64,000 bases of DNA from Flavobacterium sp. (lineage in GTDB: Bacteria; Bacteroidota; Bacteroidia; Flavobacteriales; Flavobacteriaceae), in the NCBI RefSeq assembly GCF_028689845.1, contig NZ_JAQVCH010000013.1, forward strand, positions 1 through 64,000, written 5' to 3'. The notes under the pieces were generated by a model. That model was not told where the DNA came from, did not search any database, and was given only the letters and a program-made list of their open reading frames with translations. Position 1 is the first letter of the stretch; each line of letters opens with the position of its first letter. Below, one piece after another: positions 9,535 through 16,732 of this stretch. The translations under genes and the position numbers were made by a program.

Positions 9535-10821
9535 TTGGAACGAAAAAAAATAATAAACCAACATTATTTAAAACTTTTAATTGCTTCACTTTTCATTGGT
9601 TTATTTAGTAGCCTTTTGGCTTTTTCGTTAAAACATCTCACTGAATTTTTTGAACATAAAATTTTCTCATCGGTATCTAATTTTCAGTCATTATTTTTAA
9701 TTTTAATGCCTACGGTAGGAATTACAGCTATTTATTTTTTACGAAAATATGCATTTCAAAATCGAAAAAATAAAGGAATAACAGAGATTTATAAAACGTT
9801 AGACCAAAGAAAAGATCATTTACCCTTGTACAAAATAACGTCTCATTATCTAAATGGATTTTTGACTGTAATTTTTGGTGGTTCTACCGGGATAGAGGTT
9901 TCTACTGTTGTGGCTACAGCAGCGGTTGGTAATGCAGCCTACGAAAAAGAATTCTCAGCCAAAATGTATAAGCGAGAGCTCATTTGTGCTGGAGTTACGG
10001 CCGGAGTAGCCATTCTCTTTACGAGTCCCTTAGCCGGTTGGCTTTTTGCAATGGAAGTAATTGCCCGAAAATTTTCTAAAGCACTTTTTATTAGTTGTTC
10101 TGCGGCAGCTTTAGTTGCTTGGTTATTTATTTACTTCTTTAATGAGCAACCTTTGTTGCCCTTTGAAGTAACGACTTGGAGCACGCATGCCATTCCGTTT
10201 TTTATTTTATTGAGTCTTTTAGGAGGTTTACTTTCGGTCTATTTTACACTTTTAGTGACTAGATTGAAAGTGCTTTTTTCAAAAATAACTAATAATTTTT
10301 TGCGTGTCAATATTGGAGCAATATTAGTTGGTTTAATGCTATTCTATTTTCCAAGTCTTTACGGAGATAGCTATCATGGTCTTAAAGAAATACTAGAAGA
10401 AGCAGTGAGTTTTCAAAATATTTCCATTTTATTATTAGTCGCTCTTTTATTCTTAAAACCTTTAGCGGCTTCGCTAACATTAGGAGCTGGAGGCGATGGC
10501 GGTGTTTTTGCCCCAAGTATTGTGGCGGGAGCTTTTTTAGGATTATTCTTTGCAACTGTTTGTAATACATATTTTGACACAAAATTAATTCTGCTCAATT
10601 TTGCTTTGGTGGGTGCTGCGGCAACTTTGTCAGCTTCGCTTTATGCTCCTTTTACGTCTTTAATATTAATTTGTGGTCTTTTGCCGAATGGGACTGCATT
10701 ATTCTTTCCGATAATAATGAGCTGTTTTATCGCTCAGTTTTTCTCTAAAAAAATACTGCCTTATAATGTGTATACCTATGATTTTTATCTGAGTTCAAAA
10801 GCCGTAAAACAAAAAGCGTAG
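9535..10821 (+). CDS. ClC-family chloride channel/transporter lacking the gating glutamate
   Basis: A 428-residue integral membrane protein with the hydrophobic profile of a ClC subunit, no C-terminal CBS domains. The anion-filter regions are recognisable: 'FGGSTGIEVSTV' (about 114-125, at the place of the GREGP motif) and 'GAGGDGGVFAPSIVAG' (about 317, the GxFxP motif). In GREGP the third residue is the external gate glutamate of H+/Cl- exchangers; here the aligned residue is Thr. The start is a TTG (9535); no usable in-frame ATG lies upstream before a stop, so the start is less certain than the identity. Confidence 0.88.
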   Translation: MERKKIINQHYLKLLIASLFIGLFSSLLAFSLKHLTEFFEHKIFSSVSNFQSLFLILMPTVGITAIYFLRKYAFQNRKNKGITEIYKTLDQRKDHLPLYKITSHYLNGFLTVIFGGSTGIEVSTVVATAAVGNAAYEKEFSAKMYKRELICAGVTAGVAILFTSPLAGWLFAMEVIARKFSKALFISCSAAALVAWLFIYFFNEQPLLPFEVTTWSTHAIPFFILLSLLGGLLSVYFTLLVTRLKVLFSKITNNFLRVNIGAILVGLMLFYFPSLYGDSYHGLKEILEEAVSFQNISILLLVALLFLKPLAASLTLGAGGDGGVFAPSIVAGAFLGLFFATVCNTYFDTKLILLNFALVGAAATLSASLYAPFTSLILICGLLPNGTALFFPIIMSCFIAQFFSKKILPYNVYTYDFYLSSKAVKQKA

Positions 10822-10850
10822 CAAGATTTAAAGTTTTTTTATAGAGTAAA

Positions 10851-11633
10851 TTATTTCCGATTAATATAATTTGCTTTTTCATTTGTTAGACTTTTTGCTA
10901 TTTTATTCATTTTATTTTTTCTTCTTTTTTTTAAAAGTTGGTATCTAAAGTCGTCAAAAAATAAGCTGAGGAGTAATATTAAAGCTCCAAAAATTAAAGT
11001 GTTTAGTTTCCAGTCAAGAGTTGAGTATAAAAATCCACCGACAATTCCGCCAATAAAAAAGAAAGCAATAATAAAAATCCGAAGTTTGATGTTTGCTTTT
11101 AAAATATCTCTGTGTGGATGTAACTTAGGAAACATCAGATGAGAAACATCAATTCCTAAATCGGTAAAAAGTCCCGTTAAATGAGTTGTTCGCACCACAG
11201 CATTTGAAATTTTTGTCACAAATGAGTTTTGTAGACCCATCGCAAAAAGTAGTAAACAAATGATTAGATCAGGTGATTTGATTACTATAAAATTACTAAA
11301 TAGCCCAATGGTTATTAATATCAAACATTCGATGATGGTGGGAAGTACAAAAACGTTGAGTTTTTTATTTTCTCTATATTTTTCAATCAGAAAACTAGAT
11401 GAAAAAGAACCAAAGAAATAGGAGAAAATATATAGAAAATAAATTGTGCCTTTCCAAAATTCAAAATTTGCAACATCATTAATGAATAAGGCAAAATGAC
11501 CGGTCACATTGGTCGTTAATTGTTTAAAAGATAAAAATCCGGTAACATTGACAATTCCAGCTACAAAAGATAGAATCGTTGCAATACGCAAATTGTGTTG
11601 TAACGTTCTGCTTTTACCTTGATGTCTAAACAT
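10851..11633 (-). CDS. YoaK/DUF1275 family membrane protein
   Basis: A 260-residue protein with about six membrane segments. The DUF1275 hallmark is near the N-terminus ('SFVAGIVNVTGFLSFKQLTTNVTGHFALF'), and 'FAMGLQNSFVTKISNAVVRTTHLTGLFTDLGID' is the second conserved block. No transport or enzymatic role is established for the family. The C-terminus is strongly basic and probably cytoplasmic. It converges on the ClC gene with a gap of 29 bases and no clear terminator. Confidence 0.85.
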   Translation of the reverse strand: MFRHQGKSRTLQHNLRIATILSFVAGIVNVTGFLSFKQLTTNVTGHFALFINDVANFEFWKGTIYFLYIFSYFFGSFSSSFLIEKYRENKKLNVFVLPTIIECLILITIGLFSNFIVIKSPDLIICLLLFAMGLQNSFVTKISNAVVRTTHLTGLFTDLGIDVSHLMFPKLHPHRDILKANIKLRIFIIAFFFIGGIVGGFLYSTLDWKLNTLIFGALILLLSLFFDDFRYQLLKKRRKNKMNKIAKSLTNEKANYINRK

Positions 11634-11791
11634 GCTTTTTCATTTTAGTGGCTTTGAGTTGTTCTAAAATAGGTTGTGTTTTATTAGAAAATTAAAGTCT
11701 CAAATTTACTAAATAGAAATTGGAATAGGTGTCCATAAGCTATTATAGTTGCAGTTCATGATGGGTTTTAGTTTATAAACGTACTATTTTC

Positions 11792-12001
11792 TTAAATTTT
11801 TGTAAGAGCAGTCCCTTTATGAGCCGCTATATGATTGGTTTTATTGCTTTTTATTTCATACTGGGGTTCATCTTCTGTGGCATGATGCGTGTAACCTTTA
11901 TAATCGAAATTCTTTGTGTGAATTTTAATAATAGTTCCTGAAACAATTCCCGCTTCAGAATTCCAACTTACGTTGTCGCCAACTTTAAATTTTGTTTTCA
12001 T
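11792..12001 (-). CDS. DUF2945 (HVA1-type TUDOR) small protein
   Basis: A 69-residue protein with the DUF2945 pattern: 'FKVGDNVSWNSEAGIVSGTIIKI' at the start and 'EPQYEIKSNKTNHIAAHKGTALTKI' at the end. The fold is a small SH3/TUDOR-like barrel with no known bacterial function. It lies 13 bases behind the DUF488 gene, as the last member of a three-gene operon headed by a DNA glycosylase-like protein. Confidence 0.8.
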   Translation of the reverse strand: MKTKFKVGDNVSWNSEAGIVSGTIIKIHTKNFDYKGYTHHATEDEPQYEIKSNKTNHIAAHKGTALTKI

Positions 12002-12014
12002 TTGTCTGTTTTTT

Positions 12015-12551
12015 TTATTCTAATTCAGTATATGTTACTTCACCATTCACTATTCTGGCTGGCGAGGTATAAGGATGCTCCTGAACTTTTTCAATGGCCA
12101 TAATATGTAAAACGGTCCATCCTTTTGCTTTGAGATAATCCGAAACCATCGACCGATGACAACGCCACCATACCGCTTCAGAACACATAAAAGCTGTTGT
12201 TTGCTCTAACGCAAGTTGTTCTAATTCGACAATTCCTTTTTGAAAGGATTCTGTTTCCATATAATCGGCATAACCTCGAAAGGAATCATTATTCCAACGG
12301 GTGTTTTTGGAGTCTTTTTTTACTTTCCTTCTTCCGCCTAAATCGGGTAAATGAAAATATTGAATTCCAATTTCTTCCAAAGATATTTTTAAAGCTTCTT
12401 TGTTGAATTGTGGAAACTTTCGCGAACTAGGAAAACTGCGAATATCAGCTAAAGTTTTAATGTCAAAAGAATTCAGCATTTGCACAAATTCCTCCAAACT
12501 ATGGGTCGAATGCCCGATGGTGTAAATGAGGTTTGTGGCAGCGTTTTTCAT
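12015..12551 (-). CDS. DUF488 domain protein
   Basis: A 178-residue soluble protein with the DUF488 signature 'IYTIGHSTHSLEEFVQML' and 'IRSFPSSRKFPQFNKEAL', plus the conserved 'MCSEAVWWRCHRSMVSDYL' carrying Cys and His residues in the family's putative active site. The biochemical role is unknown. Its ATG overlaps the stop of the SMUG2-like gene (ATGA), so the two are translationally coupled. Confidence 0.85.
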   Translation of the reverse strand: MKNAATNLIYTIGHSTHSLEEFVQMLNSFDIKTLADIRSFPSSRKFPQFNKEALKISLEEIGIQYFHLPDLGGRRKVKKDSKNTRWNNDSFRGYADYMETESFQKGIVELEQLALEQTTAFMCSEAVWWRCHRSMVSDYLKAKGWTVLHIMAIEKVQEHPYTSPARIVNGEVTYTELE

Positions 12552-13243
12552 TTTAAGGAATTCAAGGTTAGTATATATTTATCGATAAAGAACTGGTTTT
12601 CTTTTGATTTATATTGCTGAATATACCTGGGATGTTCAAGTACAGTTAGCCGATCAAATAGTTGAGCTTCTTTATTTAATTTATTAATAAAGGTCGCGTT
12701 TTTCTTTCCTAATATAAAAACCTCCGAAGTGTCTAATCCCAAATTAATAGTTTGTTTTAAGCAAGTCATCATAAAATCTTTGACTATTTCAAATAGAAAA
12801 GGGTCATCATAATAATTTGCATTTATCCAATTTCGTTCTTTAGTCTGACGGATAATCGCCAAGGGAAAAGGGGAATTAATATAAAATTTATTATAAAAAT
12901 TTGTAACGCCACCAAATTCAGTAATCATATCATACATAAACACAGAAGAAACTTCATGTGTGTGTGCGGATTTCATTTTGATGCCACAGTTGCTTTCTAG
13001 TCGTTTAGTGTCTGTAAAAGGAACACCTGTAACACCAGCACCGTGGCGACTTGGGTTGATGCCAATAATAAACTTTCGAGTGTTTGAATCGGCATAAAAT
13101 TGGTTGTAAAATTGTTTCATGACGACCATTGTTTCCGGATTATCCAGATACGGATTGAGCACTTGAAAACCTTCCGGAAGTTGTCCCGAGTAGCTTAAAT
13201 GACGATTGAAATCAATCACTTTTTCTCCAAAGGTTGTTGACAT
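12548..13243 (-). CDS. SMUG2-type uracil-DNA glycosylase family protein
   Basis: A 231-residue protein with a uracil-DNA glycosylase superfamily fold. Motif A is visible as 'FIIGINPSRHGAGVTGVPFTD' (about 79-98) and motif B as 'VLEHPRYIQQY' near the C-terminus, matching the SMUG2/DUF4918 group. The expected role is removal of uracil or another damaged base from DNA, starting base excision repair. It heads an operon with DUF488 and DUF2945 genes. Confidence 0.8.
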   Translation of the reverse strand: MSTTFGEKVIDFNRHLSYSGQLPEGFQVLNPYLDNPETMVVMKQFYNQFYADSNTRKFIIGINPSRHGAGVTGVPFTDTKRLESNCGIKMKSAHTHEVSSVFMYDMITEFGGVTNFYNKFYINSPFPLAIIRQTKERNWINANYYDDPFLFEIVKDFMMTCLKQTINLGLDTSEVFILGKKNATFINKLNKEAQLFDRLTVLEHPRYIQQYKSKENQFFIDKYILTLNSLK

Positions 13244-13480
13244 CAGAATTTTATTTATTTTCCAGATTTTGCTTTCAGCTTTTTGTTTTCAAGGAAAAGA
13301 GCAAGTTGTCTTTTCAAACCTGTTTTTTACTGACAATCATTCTTGCTTCGCTATTTTGGAAGGAAATCCTAAAAAATAAAAAACAGTAAAATATGTAATT
13401 AATTCAAAGTTAAGGATTTTAGAAAACAATCTATAGATTCAACTTAAATTAGTTCGCTTTCGCGGAGCATTTATTACTTT

Positions 13481-13936
13481 TTAGGATAACCAAAAAGGGT
13501 CTGTTAGATTATCTACAAATTTTTCTTCGGTATGAATTTTTTTGATTTGTTGAAGTTGAGCTTCTGTTGCTATCAATTGAATTTCATTAAAAACGATTCG
13601 TTCTTCAAATCGGATATGGCTTTCCAATTCTTCTTCTATTAACGTTAGATTTTTGATGATTTCTGTTTCAGATTCAAATAAACGTTTCAATCTTCGATGT
13701 TCAGACAACGCTTTTTTAATAAGTTCGTGGTCATTGCCTAAAAGAGTGAAAATGTGTATTTCTTCTAGCTCAAAATGAGGTAATAGTTGGCTTGTATAAA
13801 ACCAATCTGTATATTTTTTAATTCGTTCAGGCTCAACCTGTTTTTTGATTCCTGTTCTGATTTTCCAACAGAGCAGTAAGCCGTGATGGTGTTCACGACT
13901 TATAGCTTTGAGGGATTCATTTCTTTTAATTGGCAT
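13481..13936 (-). CDS. Hemerythrin-like domain protein
   Basis: A 151-residue four-helix protein. Conserved His and Glu ligands for a di-iron centre are visible: 'REHHHGLLLCWKI' (about 14), 'LPHFELEEIHIFTLL', 'LSEHRRLKRLFE' and 'LESHIRFEERIVFNEI'. It overlaps the RIC gene by one base and belongs to the same operon. By context it probably binds or handles oxygen, NO or iron in the nitrosative-stress response. Confidence 0.8.
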   Translation of the reverse strand: MPIKRNESLKAISREHHHGLLLCWKIRTGIKKQVEPERIKKYTDWFYTSQLLPHFELEEIHIFTLLGNDHELIKKALSEHRRLKRLFESETEIIKNLTLIEEELESHIRFEERIVFNEIQLIATEAQLQQIKKIHTEEKFVDNLTDPFWLS

Positions 13937-14658
13937 TAGCTAAATTGTTTTTCTAATTCAATGGCTCTTGGGAACAAGATATTGTTTTCTAAATGAATAT
14001 GCAAATGTAAATCTTGTTCAAACTCTTTTAATAAAGCAAAAGTAACGCGGTAAGTATTACAAGCATCTTCTGGCGGAGTGTAGTTATTGCTTAATTCTTC
14101 AATTTTTCTAAACCGTTCTCCTTCTGTGGTATGCTCATCCATCATGGCTTGAATTGGATATTGAATCGATTCAAAATTTGGCATTTGCAAGGTGCCTCCT
14201 TCTTGTTTTGCTTTAGCCATTTTTCTGATAAACGGAAAAACCATCAGCTCTTCTTTTTTCATGTGCATGGCTAATTCACCCGCAGTAGCATTAAAATGGG
14301 TGTTAATTTCATGTAATTCAGGATGATGTTCTCCGTGAACACGACAAATTTTATCCAAATAGGGTTTAATTTCTAAGGTTTTTTCTTCAACGTAGCGATG
14401 GTGTTTTTTTTCAATATAATCGGCTAACAAATCAATAGGCCAGTTTTGAAAGTCGATTGAACCATCTGATTTTGATTGTAAAAGTGCATTCAAATCTGAA
14501 ACCACTAGATTTTCATCAATTTTTTTTGCTTCACATGCATCATTGATAGTTCTGTTTCCTTGACAGCAAAAGTCAATTCCATATTTTTTAAATACGGAAG
14601 CCGTACGGTAGTCTTTTGCTACCAATTCTCCGATAATTTGGTCTTCTAAAATAGTCAT
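13936..14658 (-). CDS. ric: RIC/ScdA iron-sulfur cluster repair di-iron protein
   Basis: A 240-residue protein with an N-terminal ScdA domain ('DYRTASVFKKYGIDFCCQGNRTINDAC', double Cys) and a hemerythrin-like di-iron domain ('KHHRYVEEK', 'HGEHHPELHEI', 'LAMHMKKEELMVFPFI', 'MDEHTTEGERF', 'LHIHLENNILFPRAI'). RIC proteins supply iron for repair of Fe-S clusters damaged by NO or peroxide. I choose the ATG at 14658 ('MTILEDQIIGEL') rather than 14697, which would run into the upstream gene. It sits directly upstream of the hemerythrin gene. Confidence 0.93.
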   Translation of the reverse strand: MTILEDQIIGELVAKDYRTASVFKKYGIDFCCQGNRTINDACEAKKIDENLVVSDLNALLQSKSDGSIDFQNWPIDLLADYIEKKHHRYVEEKTLEIKPYLDKICRVHGEHHPELHEINTHFNATAGELAMHMKKEELMVFPFIRKMAKAKQEGGTLQMPNFESIQYPIQAMMDEHTTEGERFRKIEELSNNYTPPEDACNTYRVTFALLKEFEQDLHLHIHLENNILFPRAIELEKQFS

Positions 14659-14665
14659 TTGATTT

Positions 14666-15106
14666 TTATTTATAGTTGTTAAATAATTTAATTCCAAAAA
14701 TAGTTAAGCAAGCAATTTTTATAATTTCCATCCCAACATAATAAAAATGAAGGTTGGATGGAGAAACCGTTTGCTGTTGAATGTATAAGGTTGCTCTAGT
14801 ATCTAAAGCGGGTAATGCCCATATTGTTTGAAGTAAAAGCATTAAAATGGGGATGAAAAAAAGTGTATTTTTAAAAGTGACTACTGGTGTTTTTGAAAAA
14901 ACAAGGTTTCCCATAATCATAATTACTAAAAACCATTCTACTTTGTTAAGGGCAAAAAAAACCAATCGTCCAATTCCTAAACCAATTGGAATGGTCACTC
15001 CTGGAGCCTGAAACTTTAACCAAGCTTCCATAAAGCTGATAGCACTTACAAATCCTATCCAAAGGAAAGTGCTACTAATTGCGATTTGGTATTTTGTTGT
15101 GCTCAT
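14666..15106 (-). CDS. Small four-helix membrane protein in the NO-stress operon
   Basis: A 146-residue integral membrane protein with about four hydrophobic segments ('ISSTFLWIGFVSAISFM', 'GIGRLVFFALNKVEWFLVIMIMG', 'TLFFIPILMLLLQTIWALPAL', 'YVGMEIIKIACLTIFGIKLF'). I do not recognise the family. Its start overlaps the stop of the truncated haemoglobin gene (ATGA) and its stop is 7 bases before ric, so it is translated as part of the stress operon. Confidence 0.7.
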   Translation of the reverse strand: MSTTKYQIAISSTFLWIGFVSAISFMEAWLKFQAPGVTIPIGLGIGRLVFFALNKVEWFLVIMIMGNLVFSKTPVVTFKNTLFFIPILMLLLQTIWALPALDTRATLYIQQQTVSPSNLHFYYVGMEIIKIACLTIFGIKLFNNYK

Positions 15107-15492
15107 ATCAATGGCGTAGCAGCATTATTTTTATAATATTCTATTTTTGAATGAAACATTTCTGCCATTCGTTGTCCTTGCCACTTGGCTCGTTCGGCTT
15201 TTTCACCTTCAAATAAATCATCGACAGTTTTATTGAATAACGTTAACCATCTTTCAAAATGTTCTAAATTAACCGGTAATTTAGCATGAGGAAGAAACGG
15301 ACTTCCGTGGTAGGTATGTTCTTCTAATAAAACTGTTTGCCAAAAACGATACATTTTTTCAAGATGTTCTGGCCAACGATCTCCGATTTTATTGTTGAAT
15401 AGGTCGGCCAATAATTCGTCTTCTCGTACTTTGTTGTAAAAAGTATCTACTAAAAGTTTAATGTCTATGATGTTGATAATTTCGTTTCTCAT
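15103..15492 (-). CDS. Group III truncated haemoglobin
   Basis: A 129-residue 2-on-2 globin. 'LLVDTFYNKVREDELLADLFN' is helix A-B, 'MYRFWQTVLLEEHTYHGSPF' the distal heme side with the Phe-Trp and Tyr/His region, and 'HAKLPVNLEHFERWLTLFNKTVDDLF' contains the proximal histidine (group III pattern). Such proteins bind O2 and NO; within this operon, NO binding or detoxification is the best inference. It overlaps the next membrane-protein gene by 4 bases. Confidence 0.9.
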   Translation of the reverse strand: MRNEIINIIDIKLLVDTFYNKVREDELLADLFNNKIGDRWPEHLEKMYRFWQTVLLEEHTYHGSPFLPHAKLPVNLEHFERWLTLFNKTVDDLFEGEKAERAKWQGQRMAEMFHSKIEYYKNNAATPLI

Positions 15493-15504
15493 TAAGGCTA
15501 TTTT

Positions 15505-15795
15505 TTATATACTAAAATTGGTAACAATGTAAAACGCGGCCCAACTAAAAAAGACGATGAGTATAATCCATAACCAACTAGGTACACTTTGTGGTGTGTC
15601 GCTTTCATCTAAGATGAATTTTATTTTTTGAATACCTTCTTTGACTGTTGACGTATTGTTTTCCAAATTGAAAGTGTGCTCTCTATCTTTCAGTTCTTGG
15701 CAATCCAAATCTAATTGCATAGAAACAGTGAACTCTTCGTTTGGCTGTAATTCCTCATCGATAAATAGTGATAGGTTGCTTTTATCCGCTTTCAT
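15505..15795 (-). CDS. Small C-tail-anchored membrane protein
   Basis: A 96-residue protein with a soluble acidic N-terminal part ('LFIDEELQPNEEFTVSMQLDLDC') and one hydrophobic helix at the C-terminus ('VPSWLWIILIVFFSWAAFYIV', about 71-91). No family recognised. It lies 12 bases upstream of the globin gene, in the same operon. Confidence 0.65.
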   Translation of the reverse strand: MKADKSNLSLFIDEELQPNEEFTVSMQLDLDCQELKDREHTFNLENNTSTVKEGIQKIKFILDESDTPQSVPSWLWIILIVFFSWAAFYIVTNFSI

Positions 15796-15838
15796 CGTAT
15801 TTAATTCTTTAAGTTGGCTTGTTTAGGATTGGTACTTT

Positions 15839-16081
15839 TTATTTTGAATCTCTCCAATAATTATTTGCTTTTGCAATAGTCTGAAACTCGATAGCGACAA
15901 CTTGTGCCGAACTTATTAATTGAGCGGTATCATTTGCATAATCAGGACGCATTTGTTTGCGTTTCTCTGGATCAGTTTGAATTGCTCCAATGGTTTTTCG
16001 AGACATCAAAATTGCTAATGCTCTTCCTTCTTGTGGAGTTTTAGTAATTAGGCTTTCGAGCCATAGTTCTGAATTTGCCAT
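15839..16081 (-). CDS. Small soluble hypothetical protein in the NO-stress operon
   Basis: An 80-residue protein without signal or membrane segment ('MANSELWLESLITKTPQEGRALAILMSRKTIGAIQTDPEKRKQMRPDY'). No family recognised. It lies 42 bases downstream of the Rrf2 regulator gene on the same strand and probably shares its transcript. Confidence 0.6.
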   Translation of the reverse strand: MANSELWLESLITKTPQEGRALAILMSRKTIGAIQTDPEKRKQMRPDYANDTAQLISSAQVVAIEFQTIAKANNYWRDSK

Positions 16082-16123
16082 ACTTTTATTTTTTATAGGT
16101 TTATCAATGAAATCTTTTGTTTT

Positions 16124-16558
16124 TTATCGTCTCAAAAAGGTTAATCCTTTTTCAACGTCTTCGGCTAATGATTTAATAGTGGTTGTTTCAAGCATTTTTT
16201 TAAGCTCTGCTCTAATCAGTTTAAATTGATTGTGAACAGGGCAGGGTTCTTTTTCATTGCATTTACTTAATCCTAAACCACAACCCACATAAATATCATC
16301 TCCGTCTATTGCTTGTACAATGGTGCTTAAATTTAATTTGTCCAATTCATAATTATCCATCGAAAAGCCACCCGTTGGCCCTTTACCAGAAAGGATGATT
16401 TTATGGCGAGAAAGCAATTGAAGAATTTTTGAAGTATAGGCCGCAGGTGATTCAATAGCATCTGCCACTTCTTTAAGGCTAACTTTTCTGTCTAATTGCG
16501 ATTGTTCTGCAATATAAATGGATGCTCTAATTCCGTATTCACAAGCTTTTGAAAACAT
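16124..16558 (-). CDS. Rrf2-family Fe-S regulator (NsrR/RsrR-like)
   Basis: A 144-residue winged-helix repressor. 'MFSKACEYGIRASIYIAEQS' and 'VSLKEVADAIESPAAYTSKILQLLSRHKII' are the DNA-binding part, 'GKGPTGGFSMD' the wing. A cysteine cluster 'CGLGLSKCNEKEPC' (C-x6-C-x5-C) corresponds to the cluster-binding loop of IscR/NsrR proteins. First gene of a probable operon containing truncated haemoglobin, RIC and hemerythrin, so it is most likely an NO or redox sensor controlling them. Its own promoter carries a palindrome over the -33 box, which suggests autoregulation. Confidence 0.88.
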   Translation of the reverse strand: MFSKACEYGIRASIYIAEQSQLDRKVSLKEVADAIESPAAYTSKILQLLSRHKIILSGKGPTGGFSMDNYELDKLNLSTIVQAIDGDDIYVGCGLGLSKCNEKEPCPVHNQFKLIRAELKKMLETTTIKSLAEDVEKGLTFLRR

Positions 16559-16577
16559 ATTCGGTTTTTATCTGTCA

Positions 16578-16608
16578 CAAAGTTACGTGTTTTTATAGTA
16601 ATGGACAA
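16578..16608 (-). promoter_or_regulatory. Bacteroidota promoter TTG-N20-TAACTTTG for the Rrf2 operon
   Basis: On the minus strand TTG is followed after exactly 20 bases by TAACTTTG, agreeing in sequence and spacing with the Bacteroidota consensus (TTG, 17-23 bases, TAnnTTTG). The -7 element ends 19 bases before the ATG at 16558. This is the best promoter I can read in the window. Confidence 0.75.
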
Positions 16609-16622
16609 TAGTGTCCACTATT
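16602..16622. promoter_or_regulatory. Overlapping palindromes, candidate Rrf2 operator
   Basis: TGGACA-ATAG-TGTCCA (16602-16617) and AATAGTG-TC-CACTATT (16607-16622) overlap each other and cover the -33 TTG of the Rrf2 promoter. A dimeric repressor bound here would block RNA polymerase. Assignment to the Rrf2 protein is inferred from position. Confidence 0.6.
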
Positions 16623-16673
16623 ATTTTTTTAAAAGTTTTACTAATGTTTTAACCAACAGAAAAGGATAGGTAC

Positions 16674-16704
16674 AAAAAAAACGCTCTTCAACAGAGCGTT
16701 TTTG
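16674..16704 (-). terminator. Terminator after the T9SS propeller gene
   Basis: ACGCTCT-TCAAC-AGAGCGT flanked by A and T runs, able to act in both directions. It separates the propeller gene from the Rrf2 promoter. Confidence 0.85.
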
Positions 16705-16732
16705 GCAAATCAGATTGATAAATAATTATAAA

